The translations under genes and the position numbers were made by a program. DNA of 64,000 nt from an uncultured Bacteroidota bacterium. GTDB taxonomy: Bacteria; Bacteroidota; Bacteroidia; Bacteroidales; P3. The stretch lies in NCBI GenBank assembly GCA_902774845.1, contig CACYJU010000010.1:1-64000 (forward strand), given 5' to 3'. Of this stretch, positions 44,974 to 53,044 are shown piece after piece (the stretch's first letter is position 1; each line of letters opens with the position of its first letter). The notes under the pieces were generated by a model. That model saw nothing but the letters and a program-made list of their open reading frames with translations. It made no database searches and had not been told where the DNA came from.

Positions 44974-45186
44974 GGGAAGAGGGAAGAGGGAAGAGGGAAG
45001 AGGGAAGAAGTTAAAAGTTAATAGATAATAGATAATAGTTCAAACACTAACGCATTCACGCATTTACACCTTTACACCCTTACACCCCTACACCCTTACA
45101 CCCCTACACCCCTACACCTTTACACCCCTACACCTTTACACCCCTACACCTTTACACATTAACAAATTAACAAATTCACACATTTA
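44974..45186. repeat. Tandem GGGAAGA repeats followed by TTACACCCCTACACC telomere-like repeats
   Basis: Immediately after the GH3 stop, AGAGGGAAGAGGGAAG repeats about five times (44971-45008). Next is GATAATAGATAATAG. From about 45060 to 45160 comes a long run of ACACCTTTACACCCCT-type words, then ATTAACAAATTAACAAATTC. The C-rich words resemble telomere-style repeats and recur at 50811-50880 and 51430-51480. No gene is present. Confidence 0.8.
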
Positions 45187-45201
45187 AGCTATAATAAGAA
45201 G

Positions 45202-46050
45202 ATGGGAATCGGAAAATGGATATTGACGGGACTGGGATGGGCGGTCGGAGGACCGATTGGAGCCATCATTGGCTATTTCATCGGATATTCCATCTCATCG
45301 TCGTTCAAGAGCGACGAGGACGCACCGCGCATAGATGAGCCGCCACGCCGACGTGGTCCCTACCACAATACGGGTTCCGCATCTGACATCCACGCCGCCT
45401 TGCTGGTACTCATAGCCGCCGTGATGAAAGCCGACGGACAAGTCAAACGCAGCGAGCTTGACTACGTGAAGCAGTTTCTGAGCAAGAACTACGACGGAAT
45501 GGAGGCTCGTGACATGCTGATCATGCTACGCGACATAGTGAAACGCAATATTCCCGTGCACGACGTCTGCCAGCAGATAAAGGTGAACACCGACTACACC
45601 ACCCGCTACCACATGGTGGACTTCCTTTGCGGACTTGCCGAAGTCGACGGAGACTTCGACATGAAAGAGCACAATGTGATAAGGACTATCGTGGTGGGGC
45701 TCGGCATCAACGCGGCTGACTTCGCCTCGATTTACGCCCGCCATGCCACCACACGCCGCTCCTGGTCGGACTATACCGAGAGCTCCCGTTCCGGCAGCAG
45801 CTACAACAACGACAGGCAGCAGTCATACGCACGCACGGACAACAGCGGACGCGACCCATACAAGATACTTGGCATCGACAGCACAGCCACCGACCAGGAG
45901 GTCAAGAAAGCCTACCGTCGCCTCGCCATGAAATACCACCCTGACCGCGTCGAGACAATGGGCGAAGAGATAAAACGCAACGCCGAGCAGCAGTTCAAGA
46001 TAATCAACGAGGCCTATGAGACCATCTGCCGCGCAAGAGGAATAAAATAG
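45202..46050 (+). CDS. TerB-DnaJ domain protein (DjlA-like co-chaperone)
   Basis: A 282-residue protein. An N-terminal glycine-rich hydrophobic segment (about 5-33, [20 protein letters not shown]) is probably membrane-associated; the central TerB-like helical domain (about 60-180) contains [16 protein letters not shown] and [14 protein letters not shown] acid motifs; after a Ser/Tyr/Arg linker the C-terminal J domain (about 218-282) has the essential YHPDRV (HPD). This order is that of DjlA-type co-chaperones that stimulate DnaK ATPase near the membrane. It lies 28 bases before the AsmA-like gene. Confidence 0.9.
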   Translation: MGIGKWILTGLGWAVGGPIGAIIGYFIGYSISSSFKSDEDAPRIDEPPRRRGPYHNTGSASDIHAALLVLIAAVMKADGQVKRSELDYVKQFLSKNYDGMEARDMLIMLRDIVKRNIPVHDVCQQIKVNTDYTTRYHMVDFLCGLAEVDGDFDMKEHNVIRTIVVGLGINAADFASIYARHATTRRSWSDYTESSRSGSSYNNDRQQSYARTDNSGRDPYKILGIDSTATDQEVKKAYRRLAMKYHPDRVETMGEEIKRNAEQQFKIINEAYETICRARGIK

Positions 46051-46077
46051 ACACATAAACCAAATACCTTCACAAAA

Positions 46078-48099
46078 ATGAAAAAACCACTGAAAATAAC
46101 CCTTATCGTTCTCGGCTCCATCGTCGGACTCATCCTCCTCGTCGCAGCCCTTCTCTCCCCCGTAGCCACCGCCTACGTCAACCGCAACGGCGAGAAACTC
46201 GTCGGACGCAAGCTCACCGTCGACCACATCCGCGCCAACATCCTCACCGGACATGTTGCCATCCACGGTCTCAAGCTCTACGAGGACGACGCCATCACCG
46301 AGTTCGTCACCTTCGACACCCTCGACGTCAAAGCGCGCCTCCTGCGCCTTGTGGTCAGCGACCTCTACTTCTCCCATATCACCCTCGTCAACCCCAACGT
46401 GCGACTCGTGCAGAACGGCTCCCATTTCAACTTCCAGAGCCTCATCGACCACTTCAAGTCCGACGACGACGATGATGATGACGACGACACACCCTCTAAG
46501 TGGGACTTCTATTTCTACAACATCCGGCTCGCCGGCGGAGAAGTGCGCTACAACGACATCCAGCGTGGCAGCGACTGGCGGCTCAAGGGTCTCAACCTCG
46601 AGGTGCCGGGCTTCTGCATCGGTGCCGATGAGAAGACCGACGCCGGCCTCTCCGTCGAGCTTGCCGACGGCGGCCGCCTCCATGCCGACGCCAAATACAA
46701 CATGGAGCGCAACGACTTCGAGGCCGTCCTCGACCTCTACGGAATCAATATGGCGGTGGCGAAACCCTACGTCACCGATGTGCTCAATGTCTCCAACGTG
46801 ACCGGCAAGCTCTCCGCACACCTCCGTGCCGAGGGCAACCTCGACCAAGCCGCACAGATGAACATCTCCGGCCGCATCGACATGGATGGCATGAATATGG
46901 TGCTGAAGGACGGAAGCTCCTTCTCCTCCTGCGACAAGTCCTCCGTGACTGTGCGCAGGGTCAATATCCACGACAATGTCTTCGACCTCGACAGCGTGAT
47001 CTTCTCAGGTCTGGCCGCCCGCTTCGACCGCTACCAGGACGGCAACAATTTCTCCCGACTTATGGTCAAGAAAGAGAAGGACGCCGACAGCACCCAGCTC
47101 GCCGAAGCTGAGCCTCAGCCCGTCGCCGACACCGTCGAGCCCGAGCCCAAGAAGCCCGTCAACCTCACCATCGCCCACTTCCTCATCACCAACTCCAGCT
47201 TCACCTATGCCGACCACACCCTGCCCGATGTCTTCGAGTTCCCCATGTCCTCGCTCTCCATACAATCTGAAAACCTCACCCTCAACGGCGAGAACAATGC
47301 CGTGCTTAGAGCCGAGCTCCCCGGCGGCGGACATGTCGACCTGCGCTGGAAAGGCAACATCCTCCAATGGAAAGAGCACCAAGACCTCATGCTCCGCATC
47401 AAAGGACTCGACCTCAAGCGCATCAGCCCCTATTCGGTAGCCTATTTCGGACGCCCCTTCACCGACGGCACCTTCTCCTTCATGTCGCACAACACCATCA
47501 ACAGCAGCGCCCTCAGCGGCAAGAACCGTGTCGACATCTACAAAGCCGAGGTGGGCGACAAGCGCCGCGACGTCGATGCACAGCTCAAGATACCCTTCAA
47601 GGCCGCCCTCTACGTGCTCAAAGACAAAGACGATAAGATCCTCTTCGACATACCCGTCAAAGGCAATATCGACAACCCCGAGTTCAGCTACATGAAGATC
47701 ATCTGGAAGACCATAGGCAACCTCCTCGTCAAGGTCGCCACCTCGCCCATCCGCGCCATAGCCTCCGCCATGGGTATGGGCGATGTCCCCGAGTTCATCA
47801 AGGTCGACCCCAAGCAGCGTGACTTCACCTCCGAGCAGTACCATCAGTTCGCCGAGCTCGCCACCATCGTCAAGAGCAACGAAGGGGTGCACCTCACCCT
47901 CGACCAGCAGGTCGACAGCACCGCCGACGGCGAGCTCCTCGCACGCTACGCCCACCGCAACGAGCTCGTCCTGCAGTATATGACCGGACAGGAAGGCGTC
48001 TCCGCCGAGCAGGTGACCGTCACCACCACCATGACCCCCGGACTCAAGCAGCCCGGCTATGCCGTAAGCTCCGAAACCACCGACGAATTCGAAGAATAA
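46078..48099 (+). CDS. AsmA-like (DUF748) protein
   Basis: A 673-residue protein with one N-terminal transmembrane helix (about 8-30, ITLIVLGSIVGLILLVAALL) and a long periplasmic beta-rich body of the AsmA/DUF748 repeat kind: YVNRNGEKLVGRKLTVDHIR, DTLDVKARLLRLVV, ISGRIDMDGMNMVLKDGSSF and ADYAFYGR-like ends. AsmA-like proteins form hydrophobic bridges for lipids between membranes. An odd piece is an acid run of nine Asp in DDDDDDDDDTPSK (about 139-147). The codon for the stop is followed at once by a palindromic 22-base repeat that also lies at 58815-58836. The function is inferred from family only. Confidence 0.82.
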   Translation: MKKPLKITLIVLGSIVGLILLVAALLSPVATAYVNRNGEKLVGRKLTVDHIRANILTGHVAIHGLKLYEDDAITEFVTFDTLDVKARLLRLVVSDLYFSHITLVNPNVRLVQNGSHFNFQSLIDHFKSDDDDDDDDDTPSKWDFYFYNIRLAGGEVRYNDIQRGSDWRLKGLNLEVPGFCIGADEKTDAGLSVELADGGRLHADAKYNMERNDFEAVLDLYGINMAVAKPYVTDVLNVSNVTGKLSAHLRAEGNLDQAAQMNISGRIDMDGMNMVLKDGSSFSSCDKSSVTVRRVNIHDNVFDLDSVIFSGLAARFDRYQDGNNFSRLMVKKEKDADSTQLAEAEPQPVADTVEPEPKKPVNLTIAHFLITNSSFTYADHTLPDVFEFPMSSLSIQSENLTLNGENNAVLRAELPGGGHVDLRWKGNILQWKEHQDLMLRIKGLDLKRISPYSVAYFGRPFTDGTFSFMSHNTINSSALSGKNRVDIYKAEVGDKRRDVDAQLKIPFKAALYVLKDKDDKILFDIPVKGNIDNPEFSYMKIIWKTIGNLLVKVATSPIRAIASAMGMGDVPEFIKVDPKQRDFTSEQYHQFAELATIVKSNEGVHLTLDQQVDSTADGELLARYAHRNELVLQYMTGQEGVSAEQVTVTTTMTPGLKQPGYAVSSETTDEFEE

Positions 48100-48120
48100 G
48101 TGCGTGCCCGCACAGGGCAA
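48099..48120. repeat. 22-base palindrome-containing repeat, copy A
   Basis: AGTGCGTGCCCGCACAGGGC plus two more bases. The same 22 bases occur inverted at 58815-58836, and a diverged copy is at about 49209-49228. GTGCGTGCCCGCAC forms a small stem. The copy overlaps the stop of the AsmA-like gene. Confidence 0.8.
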
Positions 48121-48181
48121 GAACTATAACCTATCAACCTATCAACATATCAACGCATTCAAGCAATAAAGCATTCAAGCA

Positions 48182-49090
48182 ATGAAAAAACTTTTCCTCC
48201 TCGCAGCCAGCAGTCTGCTCCTCGTCATGACCTCGTGCAACAAGCTCGACCCCTCCGTCGACCCCAACGACCTCATCCCCTCCATCGGTGGCTTCGACTA
48301 TGCCGGAGCCTCCCTCTCCCAGTTCTCCGTCTCCGACAGCCATGCCGTGCGCTTCTCGCGAGGCAACCTGCAGTATAACGACTCGCTCCAATCCTGGGTC
48401 TTCGCCGAGCATCAGTACGACTATATAGGCCTCGACGACACCAATATCGCGCCCGGCTATCGTGGCTGGATCGACCTCTTCGGATTCGGCACCAGCGGCA
48501 AGACCGTAGCCCCCACCGAGAGCAGCACCGGCGCCGAAAACTATCCCGAAGCGATAGTCTATATCAACGAAAATTTCGACCTCTCAGGCAACGACTGGGG
48601 CGTGTACAACGCCATCGACAACGGCGGTGAGCAGGCCGGCAAGTGGCGCACGCTCACCAAGGACGAGTGGGATTATCTCCTCTTCACCCGTGCCGCCTCC
48701 ACCCTGGGCAAGGTCGAGAACGCCCGCTTCGCCAAAGCCACCGTCGGCGACGTCGCAGGCCTCATGCTCTTCCCCGACACCTTCCACAAGCCCGACGGCT
48801 TCACACCCGTGATTAATGTCAACATGATCTCAGCCGCCTTCACCGACAACGTCTACAACCTCGACCAGTGGGCCGAGCTCGAAGCCATAGGAGTCATCTT
48901 CCTCCCCACCGCCGGCCAACGCTACGGCAAGGCAGTGGAGAAGGTGGGCACCCACGGCAGCTATTGGACCAGCACCCATAGCGCCACCCAGAACGGCTTC
49001 GCCTACAGCCTCACCTTCAGCGCCGAAGGCATAGGCCAGAGCCAATACTACAACAGCTTCGGCCGCTCCGTCCGCCTCGTGCACGATTAG
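48182..49090 (+). CDS. Bacteroidales surface lipoprotein with FGE/C-lectin-like fold
   Basis: A 302-residue lipoprotein; signal MKKLFLLAASSLLLVMTSC with lipobox Cys19. The sequence FSVSDSHAVRFSRGNLQYN, FAEHQYDYIG, GWIDLFGFGTSGKT, WRTLTKDEWDYLLFTR and GSYWTSTHSATQNGFAYSLT, ending SVRLVHD, is that of a large gut Bacteroidales family with a likely formylglycine-generating-enzyme-like/C-type lectin fold. Functions are unknown. The broken fragment at 9431-9601 carries the same C-terminal pattern. The leader uses the CATTCAAGCAATAAAGCATT phrase with the ATG at its end. Confidence 0.72.
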   Translation: MKKLFLLAASSLLLVMTSCNKLDPSVDPNDLIPSIGGFDYAGASLSQFSVSDSHAVRFSRGNLQYNDSLQSWVFAEHQYDYIGLDDTNIAPGYRGWIDLFGFGTSGKTVAPTESSTGAENYPEAIVYINENFDLSGNDWGVYNAIDNGGEQAGKWRTLTKDEWDYLLFTRAASTLGKVENARFAKATVGDVAGLMLFPDTFHKPDGFTPVINVNMISAAFTDNVYNLDQWAELEAIGVIFLPTAGQRYGKAVEKVGTHGSYWTSTHSATQNGFAYSLTFSAEGIGQSQYYNSFGRSVRLVHD

Positions 49091-49172
49091 AGAAGCGAGC
49101 GCAAAGCGCAAGCCCATTTCCGTAAAAAACAGATCCGGAAAATCCGTAACATCCGGAAAATCCAAAAAAAAC

Positions 49173-49206
49173 AAAGGCACTCCCTGTAATCAAGGAGTGT
49201 CTTTCT
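49173..49206 (+). terminator. Terminator after the surface lipoprotein
   Basis: AAAGGCACTCC (49173-49183) pairs with GGAGTGTCTTT (49194-49204), one G-U pair, followed by CTCTTT. Confidence 0.75.
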
Positions 49207-49274
49207 CTTTGTCGCCCTGTCCGTGCCCGCACTTCCGGGAAATCCGGAGCCTCCGTCTCCCCCTCTTTCTCCCC

Positions 49275-49310
49275 CTCTCTAACCAGAGAGGGGGCCGGGG
49301 GGAGAGTCTA
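49275..49310. repeat. Dispersed GC-rich palindromic repeat, copy 3
   Basis: TCTCTAACCAGAGAGGGGGC followed by CGGGGGGAGAGTCT; matches the copy at 21347-21380 over more than 30 bases. After it come CTATCATCTTCC words (49330-49380). Confidence 0.7.
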
Positions 49311-49385
49311 GAGAGTGGCAGTCTTGCTCTTGCCTATCATCTCTCTATCATCTTCCTATCATCTCCCTATCATCTTCCTTGCTCA

Positions 49386-49670
49386 TTCTGTGGTCACGAC
49401 AGATGGCCTCGACAAGAGTTGACAATTAACCCTTATTGCCCACCGATTCGGCCACGAGGTTGGCCATTTGGCCACATGGTTCCTTCCAACTGAGGTCCGG
49501 TACTGAAATTCAGAACCGCTGATATGTGCTCCAAGGATGGGGAAAAGCATTGGAACGAGGGGTTCATACATGTCTTTGGAGGTCTGCGAGAGCAGCAAAC
49601 GGACACATTCTGTCCCTTTTCCGAGTGTCGGCATAGCAGGAGCCGACTGTTTAGTGATATCGTATTTCAT
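49386..49670 (-). pseudogene. Decayed N-terminal part of a mobile-element type (DUF3987-like) gene
   Basis: From the ATG at 49670 the minus-strand frame gives a plausible Bacteroidota protein start: MKYDITKQSAPAMPTLGKGT, then LLLSQTSKDMYEPLVPMLFP and ILGAHISGSEFQY. At about 49500 the frame breaks. Reading in the next frame continues sensibly as PDLSWKEPCGQMANLVAES and VGNKG. Then comes a stop (TAA at 49426-49428) and further sensible reading LSTLVEAICRDHRMSKE. One missing base and one CAA-to-TAA change would restore a frame of about 95 codons, after which phrase repeats begin. It looks like the N-terminus of a DUF3987-type (primase/helicase-like) protein common on Bacteroidota mobile elements; the family name is from memory and uncertain. 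Confidence 0.6.
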
Positions 49671-49719
49671 TGTCTTTTTGCTTTTTAGGTGAAAGATTAA
49701 GTTTGGTCTTGTGACAATA

Positions 49720-49847
49720 GACAGTTGTGACAGTTTAAATTTAGGGGGTGTTCCATTTCTCTATATCTATATATTATTAATTATTAATTAGTTATATATT
49801 ATATAAAGGGGATATTGTCATACCTTTTTTTTATTGTCACAACTGTC
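49720..49847. repeat. 13-bp perfect inverted repeat around an AT-rich core
   Basis: GACAGTTGTGACA (49720-49732) and TGTCACAACTGTC (49835-49847) are exact reverse complements. Between them lie about 100 bases, largely A/T (ATATTATTAATTATTAATTAG at 49771-49791 region). Half-copies GTGACAATAG (49711) and CATCTGTCACAGA (about 49847-49859) add further TGTCAC words. It lies upstream of the decayed element gene and could be a replication/regulatory site or element end. Confidence 0.6.
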
Positions 49848-49997
49848 ATCTGTCACAGACATTGTTTTTACTTTCTCGTCATCTTCTTCTCTACGAGGAC
49901 ATTGCGTCCATATTTCTTCAAAATACCGCGTGACAGTTGGAAATCCCGAGACAAGATGTTCCAGTTCAAAAGGAGCCAATCTTTGATTTTTTTTTCG

Positions 49998-50005
49998 TAT
50001 CTTTG
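49998..50005 (+). promoter_or_regulatory. -7 promoter box before the cytidylyltransferase gene
   Basis: TATCTTTG matches TAnnTTTG, 23 bases before the ATG at 50028. Confidence 0.6.
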
Positions 50006-50027
50006 CAGTCTCTCTTTTATTATATTT

Positions 50028-50795
50028 ATGAAGAACATTGCGGTTATATTGGCTGGTGGCAGCGGGAAACGGTTCGGGGCGGAAGAGCCTAAACAGTTCG
50101 CGCTGCTGGGCGGCCTCTCGGTGCTGGAACATTCGGTGAAGGCCTTCGCCGAGGTGGAGGGCGTGGACGAGATATGTGTGGTGTCGCATCCTGACTGGAT
50201 GGAGAGGGTGGAGAAGATGGTTTCTGGGTTCAAGGTTCAAGGTTCTTGGCCGAGCCAAGCGGCAAGGCCGATAGCAAGGTTCAAGGTTATCGCGGGGGGT
50301 GACGAGAGGTATATGTCGAGCCTCAACGCTATCATGGCTTATATCGACTATGACGACGACACGAACCTCGTCTTCCACGACGCGGCGCGTCCTAACGTGG
50401 ACCGCTCCACTATCGTGGCGGTGCTGAAGGCACTGCAACAGTATGAGGCGGTGGGTGTGGGGGTGCCTGCTACCGACACCCTCTGGGAGGTGGCTATTAC
50501 CAACGAGGCGATGGAGCGTACTCCCGAACAGCCTTACACTCTCTTGCGGGTGCCGGAACGCAAACGCTATTGGATGGCGCAGACTCCTCAGGCCTTCCGT
50601 CTGCCGCTGATCCGCGACGCTTACCAGCGGGCTCTGCAAGACCCGATGTTCCAGGCTACCGACGACTGCGGTGTGGTGGCCCGATATATGCCGGAGGTGA
50701 AGATACACTTGGTGAAGGGGTCGGCGGAGAACATAAAACTGACCCACCTACATGATTTGAACACTTTGAAGGAACTTGTTAAACGAAAACGATAA
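50028..50795 (+). CDS. IspD/TarI-type cytidylyltransferase with a repeat-derived insertion
   Basis: A 255-residue nucleotidyltransferase that transfers CMP from CTP to a sugar-alcohol phosphate. LAGGSGKRFGAEEPKQF (8-24) is the CTP loop, FHDAARPNVDRSTI the metal/substrate region, and YWMAQTPQAFRLPLIRDAY the later signature. The end SAENIKLTHLHDLNTLKEL resembles TarI (ribitol-5-phosphate) as much as IspD (methylerythritol phosphate), so I give no gene symbol; IspD is plausible. Residues about 67-87 (GFKVQGSWPSQAARPIARFK) interrupt the usual short loop before VIAGGDER and are encoded by intergenic-type repeat DNA at 50227-50288. I start at the ATG 50028, since the 71 upstream codons include the promoter. 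Confidence 0.85.
   Translation: MKNIAVILAGGSGKRFGAEEPKQFALLGGLSVLEHSVKAFAEVEGVDEICVVSHPDWMERVEKMVSGFKVQGSWPSQAARPIARFKVIAGGDERYMSSLNAIMAYIDYDDDTNLVFHDAARPNVDRSTIVAVLKALQQYEAVGVGVPATDTLWEVAITNEAMERTPEQPYTLLRVPERKRYWMAQTPQAFRLPLIRDAYQRALQDPMFQATDDCGVVARYMPEVKIHLVKGSAENIKLTHLHDLNTLKELVKRKR
50227..50288. repeat. GGTTCAAGGTT-type repeat inside the cytidylyltransferase gene
   Basis: GGTTCAAGGTTCAAGGTT (50227-50244), then TTGGCCGAGCCAAG, which can form a hairpin, then GGCAAGGCCGATAGC and GGTTCAAGGTT (50278-50288). It is 62 bases, bounded by the same word at both ends, and inside a coding sequence in frame. Confidence 0.75.
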
Positions 50796-50900
50796 CGAAA
50801 ACGATAACGAAAACACCCATACACCCTTACACCCTTACACCTTTACACCTTTACACTCTTACACCATTTTAAACTCTTAAACTTTTAAACTTTTAAACTT
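50790..50900. repeat. Intergenic phrases: AACGATAACGAA, ACACCCTTACACC, AACTTTTAAAC
   Basis: Three kinds of short tandem words fill the gap between the cytidylyltransferase and the membrane protein gene. The first word also provides the stop region of the upstream gene (KRKR-stop). Confidence 0.75.
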
Positions 50901-50909
50901 TATACAATC

Positions 50910-51410
50910 ATGACTCTTACAAAATCAACTGCAAGGACTGTGGTCGTGGACGCGTTGCTGCTGGCGTCGGCTTGCCTTATCCCGGCGCTCTCTCATCTGC
51001 TGGCGTTCCCGCTCTACAAGCTGAACCCTATGCTGCTGGTGCTGATGGGCGGCATGCTGCTGGTGGACAGCCGTTGGAATGCCTATCTTATGGCGTTGCT
51101 GGTGCCTTTCGTCACCTGTCTTGTGGTCGGCATGCCGACGGTGAGCGGGGCGTTCTGCATCGCGCTGGAGTTTGCCACGGTGGTGTCGGTGGTGTCGCTG
51201 GCGGCACCGCATGCCGGAGGTCGCTTCTGGGCTCTCCTCGCGCTCACCGTGGGTGCTATCTTGGCCGGCAAGGGGGTCTACTATCTCGCCAAATGGCTTA
51301 TCGTGCGTCCTGACCAGCTGGTCACCACGTCGCCGGCGGTGCAGGCTGTCAGCGTGGTGGCGATAGCCGCGCTCTTCGCCTTCGTCGTTTCCCGCAGGAG
51401 GAGCTCTTAA
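50910..51410 (+). CDS. Small integral membrane protein, ECF-type S-component-like
   Basis: A 166-residue protein with five to six hydrophobic segments (about residues 10-30, 38-52, 57-77, 83-100, 107-128 and 145-161). Length and layout resemble S components of energy-coupling-factor transporters, but I see no family motif. It is followed by the polyferredoxin and aldo/keto reductase genes on the same strand, separated from them by phrase repeats, so a functional link to the redox/Tat cluster is possible. Function unknown. Confidence 0.6.
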   Translation: MTLTKSTARTVVVDALLLASACLIPALSHLLAFPLYKLNPMLLVLMGGMLLVDSRWNAYLMALLVPFVTCLVVGMPTVSGAFCIALEFATVVSVVSLAAPHAGGRFWALLALTVGAILAGKGVYYLAKWLIVRPDQLVTTSPAVQAVSVVAIAALFAFVVSRRRSS

Positions 51411-51411
51411 C

Positions 51412-51508
51412 GAAAACGATAACGATAACGAAAACACACCTACACTCTTACACCCTTACACCTTTACACATTCACACATTCACACATTAACGAATTAACA
51501 CATTCCCA
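51412..51508. repeat. Intergenic phrases: ACGATAACGA, TTACACCCTTACACC, CACACATTCACAC
   Basis: The same words as at 50790-50900 fill the gap before the polyferredoxin gene, including AACGAAAACGATAACGATAA and TTCACACATTCACACATT. Confidence 0.75.
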
Positions 51509-51512
51509 AGAT

Positions 51513-52976
51513 ATGTTACGTACAATCAGAATAATCTTTGCACTGTTGTTCTTTGTCGGGATAACACTGCTCTTTCTTGACTTCACCGGCGTGGTGAGCC
51601 TCTACCTGGGCTGGATGGCGAAGGTGCAGCTGCTGCCTGCGGTGATGGCTCTGAACGTGGGCGTGATAGTGGCGCTGGTGGTGCTCACTTTGCTTTTCGG
51701 CAGGTTCTACTGCTCGGTGATCTGTCCGCTGGGTGTGACCCAGGATCTCTTCGCCAGAATTGGTAGCCGAGTGAAGAAAAACCGCTACCGCTACCACAAG
51801 CCTCTCACCTGGCTGCGCTGGGTGGTGTTCGCCCTCTTCGTGGTGGCTATGGTGGTGGGACTTAACGCTGTGGCGGTGCTTATAGCGCCCTACAGCTCGT
51901 ATGGCCGCATGGTGAGCTCGATAGGGCAGCCGGTTTACATCTGGCTGAACAACCTGCTGGCTGGCATTGCCGAACGGCATGAGAGCTACGCTTTCTACAG
52001 CGTTGAGGTGAAGGCTGTGTCGGCGGTGACGCTTGTGACGGCTTCGGCGCTACTGGTGATAGTGGCGGCCCTGTCGCTCTGGAGGGGTCGTCTCTGGTGC
52101 AACTCCATCTGTCCGGTGGGCACGCTGCTGGGCTTCGTGTCGCGCTGGTCGGTTATGAAGCCGGTGATAGACAAGAGCAAGTGTGTGGAATGTGGCCTTT
52201 GCGGGAAGAACTGCAAGGCTGAGTGCATCGACACCGAGAACCGCAAGATCGACTATTCGCGCTGCGTGGGTTGCATGGACTGCATAGGCAAATGCCACGC
52301 GGGGGCGATAGGGTATAAAGTTCAGGGTTTAAAGTTAAAAGATAATAGTGGCGAGGTGGATTCGTCGCGGCGGAAGTTCCTGGTGGCTACGGCTGCCGTG
52401 GGGACGGCGATGGCGCTGCAGGCGCAGGAGGAGAACATCGACGGCGGCCTGGCGGTGATTGAAGACAAGGTGATGCCGAACCGCAAGACGCCCCTCAAGC
52501 CTGCGGGTGCGCGAGGGCTGCGCCATTTCTCGAAACTCTGCACCTCCTGCCAGCTGTGCGTTACCGAATGTCCGAGCCATCTGCTGCGTCCGTCGAAAGA
52601 GCTTTCTACGTTGATGCAGCCGGAGATGTCCTTCCACGACGGCTACTGCCGTCCGGGTTGTGTGAAATGCTCGCAGGTATGTCCTGCCGGCGCGATTGAG
52701 AAAATCTCTGCCGACGAGAAGAGTGCGATAAGCATAGGCCACGCTGTGGTAGTGACGCAGAACTGCCTCTCGGCACAAGGCGACAAATGCGGCCACTGTG
52801 CCGAGGTGTGCCCTGTGGGTGCGGTGTCTATGGTGACTGACCCGGCTACGGGATTCGAGATACCCTCCGTCGATGAGAACCGCTGTCTGGGCTGCGGAAA
52901 ATGCGAGTACCTCTGTCCGTCGCGTCCGCTTTCGGCGATATTCGTGGAGGGAAGGGAGCAGCATGTGAATGCTTGA
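51513..52976 (+). CDS. Membrane polyferredoxin (NapH-like) with an internal twin-arginine signal
   Basis: A 487-residue iron-sulfur membrane protein. Four N-terminal transmembrane helices (about 5-30, 42-62, 102-124, 168-190) carry CSVICPLG (67-74) and CNSICPVG (196-203), as in NapH/FixG. Two 4Fe-4S clusters follow (CVECGLCGKNC and CVGCMDCIGKC, about 224-261). Then SSRRKFLVATAAVGTAMALQAQ begins at about 284: a twin-arginine motif (Arg286, Arg287) with a hydrophobic stretch, followed by four more cysteine clusters (CTSCQLCVTEC; CRPGCVKCSQVC; CGHCAEVC; CLGCGKCEYLC). The C-terminal ferredoxin part is probably moved across the membrane by Tat. Residues about 269-280 are encoded by phrase-like DNA (52313-52350). 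Likely role: electron transfer across the membrane. Confidence 0.88.
   Translation: MLRTIRIIFALLFFVGITLLFLDFTGVVSLYLGWMAKVQLLPAVMALNVGVIVALVVLTLLFGRFYCSVICPLGVTQDLFARIGSRVKKNRYRYHKPLTWLRWVVFALFVVAMVVGLNAVAVLIAPYSSYGRMVSSIGQPVYIWLNNLLAGIAERHESYAFYSVEVKAVSAVTLVTASALLVIVAALSLWRGRLWCNSICPVGTLLGFVSRWSVMKPVIDKSKCVECGLCGKNCKAECIDTENRKIDYSRCVGCMDCIGKCHAGAIGYKVQGLKLKDNSGEVDSSRRKFLVATAAVGTAMALQAQEENIDGGLAVIEDKVMPNRKTPLKPAGARGLRHFSKLCTSCQLCVTECPSHLLRPSKELSTLMQPEMSFHDGYCRPGCVKCSQVCPAGAIEKISADEKSAISIGHAVVVTQNCLSAQGDKCGHCAEVCPVGAVSMVTDPATGFEIPSVDENRCLGCGKCEYLCPSRPLSAIFVEGREQHVNA
52313..52350. repeat. Phrase-like insertion inside the polyferredoxin gene
   Basis: AAAGTTCAGGGTTTAAAGTT followed by AAAAGATAATAGT, AT-rich inside a GC-rich gene, in frame (YKVQGLKLKDNSG). 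It resembles intergenic words at 45003-45035 and 50871-50900. Confidence 0.6.
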
Positions 52977-53030
52977 ATGCTTGAATGCTTGAGTGCCTGA
53001 GTGCGTGAATGATTTCAATTTTCAATTCTC
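52968..53030. repeat. GTGAATGCTTGAATGCTTGA tandem phrases
   Basis: The first repeat supplies the polyferredoxin stop codon (CATGTGAATGCTTGA) and the words continue to about 53010. Confidence 0.8.
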
Positions 53031-53044
53031 AATTATAATTTCCT

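Noticed and set aside
45060..45186. CRISPR-like array
   Set aside because: The words are 8-16 bases, directly adjoining and imperfect, with no constant repeat of 25-45 bases and no unique spacers.
45823..46971. 382-residue minus-strand frame opposite the TerB-DnaJ and AsmA-like genes
   Set aside because: Spans two real plus-strand genes and their junction; composition is that of an antisense frame.
49197..49493. 98-residue plus-strand frame in the gene-poor gap
   Set aside because: Built from the GC-rich repeat and CTATCATCTTCC words, opposite the decayed minus-strand gene.
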